Shown: piece by piece, positions 13,101 to 25,100 of the stretch
Layout of the letters: every line of letters begins with the position of its first letter
Numbering within the stretch: the first letter of the stretch is position 1
Assembly (NCBI GenBank): GCA_013397935.1
Contig: VZRN01006386.1
Coordinates: 1,852,192 to 1,916,191 of the forward strand
Source: Dasyornis broadbenti
Taxonomy: Eukaryota; Chordata; Aves; Passeriformes; Dasyornithidae
Length of the DNA stretch: 64,000 nt
Reading direction: 5' to 3'
Position numbers and translations under genes: made by a program
The notes under the pieces: generated by a model
Databases searched by the model: none
The model's input: the letters and a program-made list of their open reading frames with translations, nothing else
What the model was told of the DNA's origin: nothing

Positions 13101-16100
13101 GCACTACATGCCCTTGCAGCTTTGTGCTGCCAGAAACACGTTCGGTATGAAAGTCTGTAGCAACGTGCGCTTAGATTTGTGTGTTTGTTGCAGAGTGCAG
13201 ACTAACTTGACATTTAAGCACGGGTAAATGAAAGGAGAACGAGTCTTTTATTTATCTTCAGTGTCAGGTTTGATACGGGCTCCTTAGCAACCAAGCATGG
13301 GTTAAGGCTAACTATATCCATTGGACAGAATATTGGCTGTCAAGTACTGTTTTAATGCTTGTTCAGCACCATCACTTTTCCTTAAGAGATAAGAATGTGT
13401 CTTTTGGCCCTTTAAAATGCAAGATTATTTTTTCATTTTTCCTCTCTCTTTTTCCTGCTTATCAGTCTTCTGTTTGATGTAACATCAGAAAAAATATTCT
13501 GAATATGCCACTGGTGTCTGTTTTTGCCAACAGTTATGATGGCGTAGAGGTTATTTCTGCTATTACTTTTCCAAAACCTTTCTTAAGTTGTTGAAGCAAA
13601 ACCAGAGCTGAACTTCTTTAATTCCAGAAGATGCCCTACTGTCTCTAGGGAAGAACAGACCAAATAGAAAAGAGAGCATCATCTCAGTTTTGTTAGCTCA
13701 GTTTCAGTACTGGTCTGACCATAGTATTTATGGATAGATGAGGATTAAGTTTGGAAAGAATAGTATGATTTTTGGATATCATAGTGACAGAAGTTTGGTT
13801 CTAGGGGAACAAGATCATATTCCTATCTACTTTTTTCTTTCATCAGCAGAATATTTGAGTGAAGAGGAGAAATGTTGTCCTTCAACTTTCCATATGAATA
13901 GCGTAACGCAAAATTTTCCATTGATTATATTCCCCCCCACTGGTTAATAGGCCCTGTCTTCTCTAGCTAATGAAATGAATAGTGGGGCATGTAGATGTTT
14001 GCTCAGCCATGTCCTTTTTTGTTGTTTCACACGCTCACCTTGTGTTTACCCAGCTTTTATGGCTACATCCTCTGTCGCTTTGGCAGCAAGACTTCCTGGG
14101 GCATGGACTATCTCACTTTACCATCTGCAGTACAGGGAGACTGGTGGGGACTCAGTTCCTCTTCCAACAGGAGTAAAAATACACAAACCAGTGGTTGCTC
14201 TTCTTCCTCACATCACATGGCTGCATTTTCTTTTCAGCCACTTACTACTGGGACAGTTCAATGTCAGCAGTTGTTTCCTTGATAAGCATTTTGTTTCAAG
14301 AGCTAAAAAACAATGGGATCTTCAGAGAGATTTGAGCACCAGAAGAGCTCCATGAATCTTCCTAAGAGAATGCATAATTTCAGGCAAACAATAACGTGTC
14401 CCATAGTTTATCCAGGAACAAAGTTCTCATTAAAGCTGTTTTTGTTTGGTGTCCACAATGCTGCTTGGTTTGGCAGCCCCTTTGGGGTGATGCACTCTTC
14501 TGTTAGAGTACAAAAAGGCTGTTCAGCATCTGCCAGTTTTAGAGGCTGGGATTGTGAGGATCTTCCGCTGAAGATTTACTGCTGGACTTGTTCCATATTG
14601 TGTCGCAATGAGGTGGAATTCCCTGAATGCTGCAGATCGTCCCCTGGATTTGAAGGGAGAAATTTCTTTCAATAAGTTACTACTCCGTGCAAGTGATGCA
14701 TCTTCTGCCTACGTCTGCAGTGATGGGAGGCAATGGTGAATGCAGTGTGTTGTAGAAGAAATTGGTGAGAAAGAGAGAAGGGGAGAGCAAGACTTGAAAG
14801 TGGGAACAGGATGACAGTGAACAGAGGGAGACAGCTCACAAGTTTTTGGCAGTGGCACACACAGTCGTATGCCGGTCACCAAGGGGTCAGGGGGTCCCCA
14901 GATCACAAAATCTAGGCTGGAAGGGCTGGTGAATGTGAGCACTTGGAGCACAGCAGCAGCTGTTACCACAGTGCTGAGAGCAAGGTGGAGAGAGACCTCT
15001 CCAAGGGTGAAAGAAAATCATGTACTGTCATTCTGGAGAGGTGCAGAATTTCTCTCCCAGCACCATCCAGGTCAGAATGCCAGGCTCTTACAGCATTGAA
15101 ACGCTGAATTTCTGTTCCACAGCAAGGTTTTATATATTTTTTTTTTTCCGCAATGGGAACCAAAACAAAAGAGTATTCGATGTTTTTAGGACTTATTTTT
15201 TTTGTAGGAAAAGTTTGGGCCCACTGTGGTAAAATTCTGTGCCAGCTGAACTTTTCATATTAACCCTGTTTCAAATGAACCCAGTATAAAATGATCTATA
15301 TCATAGAATAACATCCCATGTACAGACAGTTTATTTAATTAATAGGAGGATGTCATTTTTTTGTCTTAACTTCTCTAACCACAGACAAGTTTAGAGCTCA
15401 GTCACAAAAAACAGAATATAGCCAAAACTATCCAGACAGAAAAGTATTACTGTGTATAACAGCATGTTTCTTCAGACATTTCTGGAGATAAAATGTGCCT
15501 CATGTTTAATATGTGTCCATGTTCTCAGTTCTTTCAATCAGAGATCAGTTAAATAGTGGCAGCTTAGCCCTGAACAAGCAACTACCATAAAAAATTACAG
15601 ATTCCATATGTAATTATTTTCTACCTAGGAAATAAAAAAAGCCAGCACCTTCACTGTTTGTGAACACTTCTGCTAAGAGTAGTTTAGTCTTCCTGCTTTT
15701 GTGTATAATTTATATTTTATCCCTTTCCCTGCAGGACTTTGTTTCCACCTGCCATTGAGAGACAGTCCAGTTCAGCAGTATACGTCCAGCAAAAACATCA
15801 TCTTAAGCAGGCTGGTTTTATCAGATTTAGCAGATCAGTATCCGGAGTTCTTTAGTCAATATTAATTTCAAGCTTTTAGCTCAAAATGTATTTTTCTTTC
15901 CTAGTATTGAGCTAGCTTAAACTAGCCAAAAGGCCGAAACTTGTACACAAACCTCATCTGTTACAGAAGTTCTTCCAAATAAAACAACAATTGGACATGT
16001 TGAGTTTGTACTGCCAAGCTGGGAAGAAAAAAACCCAGTTTGTCAAAACAATTATATTTTTATGTAGCCACAAGAGCACTCATTCAGTTCATATGATACT

Positions 16101-19100
16101 ACATTGCCAAACTGGCTCCAGCTCTTTGAGAAGCAAACCATGAAGAACTAGCAGAGCAGACCTGTGGGTAGACTAGTTTTTGTCAATAGGTGGATCCTGT
16201 TTTTATCCTCTTACTTTTGCCATGCAGAGACATGATTTCTGAGAAGGGGGACAGGTACCTCCTCTGTTCTCTGTCTCCTCCAGCTGACACTGACAAATGA
16301 AGGAGTAGGCTGCCACAGTTTGCCGCCTTTCTCTGCCTTTCTCCCCTCTTTCTGCTTCATAACATTGGTTATTTTATCGTGGTTTTCACCTTGGTATCAT
16401 TATTGCACTAAAGTCCTGATTAAACTGGGGAGTTTTCCTGTTCAGGTCACTGAGTACACAAGTATCATATTGAAGGGCATGAGGAGACATAGTAGCAGGC
16501 CCTTTCCTTTTCCAGTGAATCCATGCCAGAGTAAAGCTAGGGCGGTTTGTATCTGAACTGCATCCAGATCTGTTTGATTCCCTTCAACAAAATAGGTTCT
16601 TCCTTTCCAAAATACGTTCTGCTTGTTGATTTCAGATCAATCAGGCAGCAAAAAAATGAGGTGATGCTTTTGTTAGGTTTTGTGCTGATCTCACATCTAA
16701 CAAGCCATCTTTTTTTGTCTTTGCAGGTACCTGTCGGTACTGAGATCGAAGGGATGAACATCCTGGGACTAGTACTGTTTGCACTGGTTTTAGGAGTGGC
16801 ACTGAAAAAGCTTGGCCAGGAGGGGGAAGATCTGATACGCTTCTTTAACTCATTCAATGAGGCAACAATGGTCTTGGTTACCTGGATTATGTGGTAAGTG
16901 TGTGACTGCAGATGCACCGGCACTACAGTGTTATGCTCAGGTCAACAAACTCACATTTTATCTCTCTGTCCAGCTTTTTCCTGTGAGATCCCTCATCATA
17001 GCAAAAGTGAATGTTGTGATGTCCCAGGATGGGGTCTTTTTTTCTTGTTTGTGCCCTGTAATGAGACAGTCACTCATAGCTTGTTGTATCAGTCTGGAAA
17101 ATTTCAAAGGGTTGCCTATAAATCCTCTCCTGGACTCCTTTTTGATTAATTAATGTTTCCTAAGGCTGATTGTTTTTTTTTTTCTTCTGCCTATTAATGA
17201 GCAGATGCATTATTTCACTTACTTCCCTGGAGTCTAGAAAGGTCTTGGGGGTGAATGTTGCTCTGATCAGTCCCACAAAGCTTTTGGCACCCTAAAAAGT
17301 CTGCGTGTTAGGAACTGGAGTGCAGGAGCTGGAACTGGAACTTTCTCAGTAGGCAAGAAGCCAGCATTGGAGGAAGCAGGCACCTCTAGAGAGTGGTTCA
17401 GCCACCTAAGCTGGGGTAGGAGCAGCCTCCTGACTGGGTTTTCCATCAGGTGGGATGAACCTGGCCTCAGAGCAATATCATGGCTGTCGCTGTGTAGCTG
17501 TATTCATCTAGGCTGCTCCTGTGAAACCAGCAGTGCTGACATCTCGTGTACAAAATTAAAAATATTCATAAGAATAGCTAGCAAACAAATGAACAGTGGG
17601 ACATTTCTCACCCCCTTTCCAAAGCTGGTGAAAAAACTGTAAATGTACCTTAGCAGAGGTATCTTTTTCTTCCTTCGTTCTGCATTTTTCATTCCTACTG
17701 TTTTCCTCTCCCTAAGAAGTAGAAGAGTTTTAGCAAAACACCTGATTTTACATAGGCAGATCTCTGTGTTAGTTGCTATCTTAAGGGATTGAAAAAATCA
17801 GTCTCCAAGCAGCTTAAGCGTTTTGCTCTTGAGTGTAATTCCTTGGACACTGAATACTGATAAGAGGCAGTTCTTGTGTTCAGCTTATTACAGCGCTACC
17901 ACTTCAAGCCAATCAGTTGGTATGTAATCCTTTATTTTGTGGATTATGGGGACCACTGCTGACTCTTAACAGTGTAGCCCTTACTTGTTCTCTTTCCTTC
18001 CTTAAGGCTCTTGTGTAGTCCTGGTATTTATTCAAAATCTGTCAAGCTGCTTGTGCTTCCCAAAAGATACTTTGGAATGGGTAATCATACTCAAAGATGG
18101 AGCAAAGGCAGCTTGAGCTCGAATCTGGTCCTTTTCAACAGTCACTCTTGTGTTTAGCAGCACTTTGGTCTCAACTTCCAGTTCTTTCCTCTGCAGCCTC
18201 CCTCTTCAAGGAGAGGAATTCAGTGTTCATGTTTGCAGAGCTTGTGCAGGACCGGGGCACAGCTGGATCTGGCTAATCAGGGTCCGCAGAAACACAGTTC
18301 AAAGGCAGAATTGCAGAGGCTAAGTGAGGAATGCCCCCCTTGGGATTTGGACAAGGGAGGACAGAGGATCCATGCTTACATGGATCTGGGACACAGGGTT
18401 CTGTGCTCTCTGCACAGAACAGAGGAGCTGCAGAACCACTGAGGGAGAGGCAGGCCAGGAAGAAGTGAGAGGCTCACCCACCTTTCCAAACCTTTGCATG
18501 CTTAACCAAACCTTCTGAAGTTTGTCCTGACTCCACAAATGAGCTTCTCTGAACATGTGCATCGGATTCTTTATTTCTGAGATTTACAGGAATCTTTTGT
18601 AGTCACATGTGTTCCTGGGGCAGGATTTTAGGGAGCTGGGTGATCTAATAGTATTTCTTAATGTTAGAAGCAGAGAGGGATGGAGTGTGGGACAGCATCA
18701 GCAGAGGTACTCAGACACAAACATCCCAGTAGAGCTTAGGAAGGAACTGGCCCTGGGCCTGCAGTGATTCACACAGTTTGTCTAGAGCTGCTGTGCTGTT
18801 GGTGCAAGAGCAGTTCAGTCTTTTCAGGGCTGATCCCAGCTGCACTACTGTGACCAGAGGTGTGGCTGAGGCCTGCAGGTGGCCCTTCCCCTGGAGCAGC
18901 TCCAGGTGCTCTTTACAAAGGAAACTTCAAACAAATGCTGACGTGGCATGTTTCTAGATAGGAGGCATGGATGTGTGTGTGTGTGTGCCTCGCTGTTGGC
19001 TTGGGGGAAGCTCCGGAAGCCTGATCATTTAAGTTAGTCCTTTTTAGGCAAATAGCAGAGTTAATTGCTATCTTTGGCACATGCATCAGCAGCCTTTAGC

Positions 19101-22100
19101 TGAGCTCTCTGGTATGTGCACAGCTTTTTCTAAACCTCTACTGTGTTGGCACCCAGTATGTCTGTGATTTTAATGACCTGTGTCTGTACTTGTGCTGGGA
19201 GTTCTGCATGTGTAAGACACAACTCTTTCACCCCTCTCTCTACTCCAGTGATGCAATACTGCTCCTTTTTCCTCCTTCCTTCCCTCCTTCCCTCCCTTCC
19301 CTCAAACTCCACATCGGTGTCTTGTCCTGGTACCTTATGGCAGCTTTTCTGCTTCTCACTCGCCTTCCCTTTGGGACTCTCCACAGAGCTGTGTCTCTGA
19401 GGGCATAAGTGAACAGACTTTTTAAAATTTGACTGCTTACCATCCACCAAACAAAAGTGTTAGAAAAGCCTTCCAAAATTTGCGTAACCTGAGCATGTGT
19501 TGAATAAGGAACCACCCTTCAGTGGGGGCAGCAGATTCTTTAGCAGAATGTTATCTTCAGGATGGAAGATGTCATGTTTTCCAAGACTTTTTGTTTGTAC
19601 TTAATGACAGCCAGTATTTCATTTACACAGGTATGTACCTATTGGCATTATGTTCCTTGTTGGGAGCAAGATTGTGGAAATGGAAGATATTGTGCTGCTG
19701 GTGACCAGTCTGGGAAAATACATCTTTGCCTCTATCCTGGGCCACGTCATCCACGGAGGAATCATTCTGCCGCTTATTTATTTTGCAGCCACACGGCAAA
19801 ATCCGTATCGTTTTCTCTTAGGACTTATCACACCACTTGCCACTGCCTTTGCCACTTGCTCCAGGTGAGTTTCTGTGCCACTTCTGGGATTATAGCCTGG
19901 TTATGTTTGTCACCCTAAACTGGCTATATCCAGTTTTAGTTTTAGGTGTGAATATTGTTCCTGAGATTGCAAAAAGAGACTTCTGAGCATAGAGAATCTC
20001 ACTGCTGTCAGCAACCTGCCACATAGCACATGCTGATAATTAGCTGTTGAAAACAATTCCTCAAAATATTGGGACCATAGCATGATGCTGAGTTGGAAAT
20101 ACCTTGGGGAAAAAAATAAAGTAATAGTCTTAAATGATCCTGCCAGCTGTCCTTTCAGTTTTAAGTAAAGTGAGGGTCAGTAATGAGGGACTTTGTCCTC
20201 AGAAGTTTACTTCTTAAGTTTAGAAGGACCTGGAGCAAATTTAGACTAATTTTTTAGGAGCAAAGCAGATTTGCTTGCTAGTGTAAAGGCATTTAACATT
20301 GATTTCAAAGATCTGGCCTGATCAGCTTTTGTTTGCCATAACCAAACTATTGAGCATGTAATTTACACTTTTCTCAAGGACAAGCACCCGATCAATTAAC
20401 ATATCTGTAACACCTAAACAAATAACATTTCTATGTAAAATCATTAAATCTATATAAAATCATTTTGGTCGTCTCCGAAAGCAGATGCATGTCTGTCAAA
20501 GGAGCTGAAATACTATTCATGATATCTCCCCTTCTGCTTAGTAGGAGAGGGTTTATGAATAAAACCATGTGATTTGTAATGCAAGAAATAAATCCAAGAG
20601 TGAGGTTTTATTTTAAAGTATTTTTCTCTTCATTTGAGAAGGTATTAATACAGCACTAACCGAGATTGCTGTTGGTTCTGTTGTGTTTATATTATCATAG
20701 AATCATGGAACGGTTTGTGTTGGAAGGAACTTTAAAGATTGTCAGTTCCAACCTCCCCTGCTTTATTTGCATCTGTTATTGTATTTTTCTAATTTGAGAC
20801 TTGATCATTCCACAGCCTTGTAATGCTGCATGCTGTGTTAAGTCATGAGTTTTTGCTTCTGGGAGATTAAAGTCCTTATCAGCTTTTTCTGCATGAAAGC
20901 AGATTATTAAATACCTCTGCTCAAGACTCAACGAGGAGGGTCCCTCATTGCCATCATGATAGAGTGGGACTATAAAATGGCACTGTCTACAGCATGTTAG
21001 AACATGAAAGCCATGAGGCAATGGTGGGGCATTCAGAGCACCCTGATGCTCCGTGTTTGATTTCTCCCTGTTCTGTTTCCAGCTCAGCCACACTCCCATC
21101 CATGATCAAGTGCATTGAGGAGAACAATGGAGTTGACAAGAGGATCAGCAGGTTTATCCTTCCCATTGGGGCCACTGTAAACATGGATGGAGCTGCTATT
21201 TTCCAGTGCATGGCAGCTGTGTTTATTGCTCAGCTGAACAACGTCGACCTCAACGCTGGGCAGATCTTTACAATTCTGTAAGTTGCTTGCAACCACATCC
21301 TTCCAGCCCCAGACACATTCAAGCTGTGGTCTCTCAGTTAGTAACTAGCAGTTTGCATTCCACATCTCTGACCTAAAGCTTGCAAACTGCTATGTAACAT
21401 AATTATAGGGTGATTAAAGGATGGAGTCTTTAAACCTTTACAAGATTTGTCAAAGTCTCGATTTAATAAAAGGTAGAACCTGGAAGAGGTAATTGAATTC
21501 TGAAACAGACTTTGAGCTGTTTAAAGCTGTTTCTCACATGAAATTCCTCTCCTTCCTTAAGCAGGTCACTCCTCCATCCTCCAGTTACCATTAAGCTGGG
21601 TAATTGAGGCATGCTGGTCTGCCCAGAAAGCAGCCCCTGATTCCCCCTCTGGATGTCTTTGAAAATTCTTCTGCCAGCTCCTTGGTTCCTTATGCATCTA
21701 TTTTGTACTAAAGACTCTGTTCCTGCTTACCGCTGACCTTCCAATCATCACATTGCTGGCTTTCCTGATCAGATCTATTGTTGTTCCCCTCCTAGCTGCT
21801 TTGCTCCATTATCCTTTCCACCACCTCAGTCCTACCTCTTTCTCTAAGACTCTTTCACCTCTATGCCTGGAATATCCTCTGGCATCCCATATCCTATAAA
21901 GTGTCATTATCTTAAGTTTCCTGCTTAAAATCCCTTAAGTGAGGATCCTGCAAGCAGTTCTGGTTCCTCACTGTGCCCAGCAGCCACAGCTGCATCCACC
22001 AGATGCCTCCTAGGGCTGGTTTCTGGCATTATTTTACCCTCTCTGGCCAGGCCAGATTTTATTTCCTTCCTTATTGTGTTTCTCAATATGTTGTTTGTCT

Positions 22101-25100
22101 ACTTAAGGCAGGGCTGGGGCTTTTTTTTTTTTATGGTTAGCCAAATTAGCCTTTTAAGTACTCTCAGTGAATCAAGTTTGAAGATAGGCCTGAGGATGAT
22201 GCAAGGAGAGCTCAGTTGCAGACATCTGCACACAAAAAGGTGTGTTGAGTGCATGCACTGCAGGTTTCCAGCTCTTGATTTAGGATCTGTGTTGGAATGC
22301 AGACAACACAGAGACAAGGTGCTGTGCCCTGCATGGCAGAGTTTGCCTTTATACATGTGCGGTCAGGAGGTGTAAGTACTCAGCATAGTGAAGCTGGGAA
22401 TGTTTGTAAGGCAGCAGGATGCAGTTGTGTTGGTTGTTTTTTTTATCCTGAAAAGGCAGTCCTGGTGTTGAACCCAGAGCCGTTGCTGTGGTAATTGCTG
22501 TGGCTGCCTGCTGAGCCCCTGTGCTCTGTAGCCATCTCTTTGCATCAGCAGGCAGGAAAAGGTTTGCCTGGGAAGCAAATGCTCCGTGTGTCCCATGCTG
22601 GAGCATTTGTTTACAATTCCCATAGCGGGGAAACATGTGACAGAATGCAGCAGAGGAGAGCTGGGAGCTCCTCTAACCGGCATGGACGTTGATTTGCAGC
22701 GTGACGGCCACCGCGTCCAGCGTGGGAGCAGCTGGGGTCCCTGCTGGCGGAGTCCTCACCATCGCCATCATCCTGGAGGCCATCGGGCTGCCCACCAACG
22801 ACCTGTCCCTCATACTGGCCGTGGACTGGATCGTGTGAGTACTGCAGGCCTCACATACCTGCTGTTGCAAGGCATGGGAACATGGAATTGTAGAATTGCT
22901 AACGTTGGAAAAGACCGTTCAGATTGTCAAATCCTGCCGTCAGTGTAGCACTGCCACCATGCTCACCATTAAGCTATGTCATGGGGAGTCCACCACTTCC
23001 CTGCGCAGTCTGTTCAAATGCTTTACAACCCTTGCCATGAAAAAGGTTTTTGTAATATCCAATCTAAACCTCCCCTGGTGCAACTTGAGGCTGTTTCCTC
23101 TCATCCTGTCACTTGTTACGTGGGAGAAGAGAGTGATATCCACCTCACTACAGCATTCTTGTAGCATGTTCAGCTGGAAACGTGGTCAAAGTACAGAATA
23201 TAAGCCAGTACAAAATAAAACCCCATAGAAAATAGGACCCTATAAGATGTCCGGTACGGAGACAGGTAGCTCATGAAAGGGAATGGAAAAGGTGGTGCCT
23301 TCCCAGTTAAAGCAGTTAGTATGCTAAAATCCCTCTTCAGCTTTTTTATTCAGCCTTTATTGAAACATATTCCTTCTTGGCTTCAGTTGCCTTCAGAAGG
23401 GTTGTTAAAAGTCTGTTCAGAAGGTGTTGATATTGCTGGAAATTAGTTGGACACTAGAAGGGTAGGGGAGGACAAAGAAAATTGAGTCTGAATATCAGTT
23501 ATGGAGAGCTTCCTTGAACACATGTGGGAAGCAGTTTCCATCAGAAGCTCTTGTCAGCTATTGTTTGAATTTTTTTTATAGTTTCAAGACTGGTCTAAGC
23601 ACCAACACAAGTGTCACAGGTGCTGTCCATTGGCAGGGCAGGGACACAGAGGCACTCATCACTGCTGTGGGCAGTGTCATGGCTGCAACACGCTGCTGAG
23701 AGTCAGAAGTTTAGTAGACAGTCTTACCACCTTTCTCTGGGAAAGAAGTAAGAAGTCAGTATGGGTCAAGTGATCTGAATGCCACTGAGGTAATTTGTTT
23801 CCAGTTGGTGGGTTATTGGGCTATTCCTGGTTTAGACTGCATATAATCCCTCAGCATTGCTTTTTGGAAGCACCAGTCTCTCTGTATAGATGGTGCATTC
23901 CCACACCAGATGTGGAAATTAGGATGCCTGAGGACACCCTTGAATTTCAGAGACTAAAGAAGGTGGCAGCTATATTACTTTACCTTCCCACACAACACGT
24001 GTCTGTGGAGCATAATCATATTCCTACAGCTTCCTTAGGGTCATCAAACTCTTTCTTATTGTAATATCTTGGGGATCAGCTATCTCCAAAGGAGAGGAGA
24101 GACAGGCAAAGCAGGGGCTAGCCCTTCTTATCCTGTCTTTCTAAGGAAGTACAGTAGTAGCTGTGTTCCACACCTGTACTTGCAAGTGCTCGGAGGCAAA
24201 AGTGAAAAACTTGCCCTTCCTTTTGTTCCTCGGCTTGTGTTGTGCTGGCTGCCTTTGTTTCAAAATATGCAAAATATGCAGCATCCCTTTGTGGTCAACA
24301 CTGTCAAGTCAAGGAGCTCAGCCTTGTGGTAGCAAAAGGGGGAAGGAGGGAGGAAGGAGTCCCATGTCCTGTTTTAATGCCAGCTGTTTAATTACTACAG
24401 AGGACTATAATTGCAAGTTGAGCCTTTGTTAAAGTTAAGATGCAGAATGACTAGCAAGTCTGAGAAGGCACGTGAAAACAATGTTCTTCTTTATGACCCA
24501 TAAACCTCCTCCTTTACACCCTGGCACACTAGTTTTGTGTTGTAGGACTAAAAATTAGGGCACGTGCTACTGGCAACAGATGCAGCAAACGCAAGTCATT
24601 CTGCCTGCTTTTGGAAGGACCCTTTAAGTAGGTGCTTGCATTAAGGTGCAAATCCCTATAGTTAAAAAAGAGAGCTGGGTGGACTGAGTCACTTTCTGGA
24701 TAAGCCCAAAATAAGTTCCTGCTCTGAACTTGCATTTGAAAAATGTTGACCTGAGGAAAGAGAAGAGGAAGGAGGTGAACTGTGAAAAGCAGGATGCCTG
24801 AGAAAGAGTAGTACCACTGCTGCAACCCACAGAGATACCAGAACCAGCTGGTAGTAGCAGTTTGACTGACCTTAAACCTGCTCTGGTGCACATTTTTAGT
24901 TTTGAAATAATGATGATATTTCTGTGGAAAACACCTGTTTTAGCTACATCTCTCTTGTCTATCTCCACTGATGTTTAATGATTCAGCAGGGGTGAATCAG
25001 CTCCCCTTACTGTGTTGTAACTCTCTTAAACTAAAAGCCTGCTGCTTTGATTTTTGTTTCTGATCTTCACCAGGGACCGAACCACCACAGTTGTGAATGT

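Larger units (their letters stand above)
16894..19630 (+). other. SLC1A4: SLC1A4 intron 4 (2.7 kb)
   Basis: Donor GTAAGTG, acceptor TTTACACAG. It holds a short (TG)n run at 18972-18987 and a TTCC-type pyrimidine microsatellite at 19263-19303. Nothing else is recognised. Confidence 0.8.
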
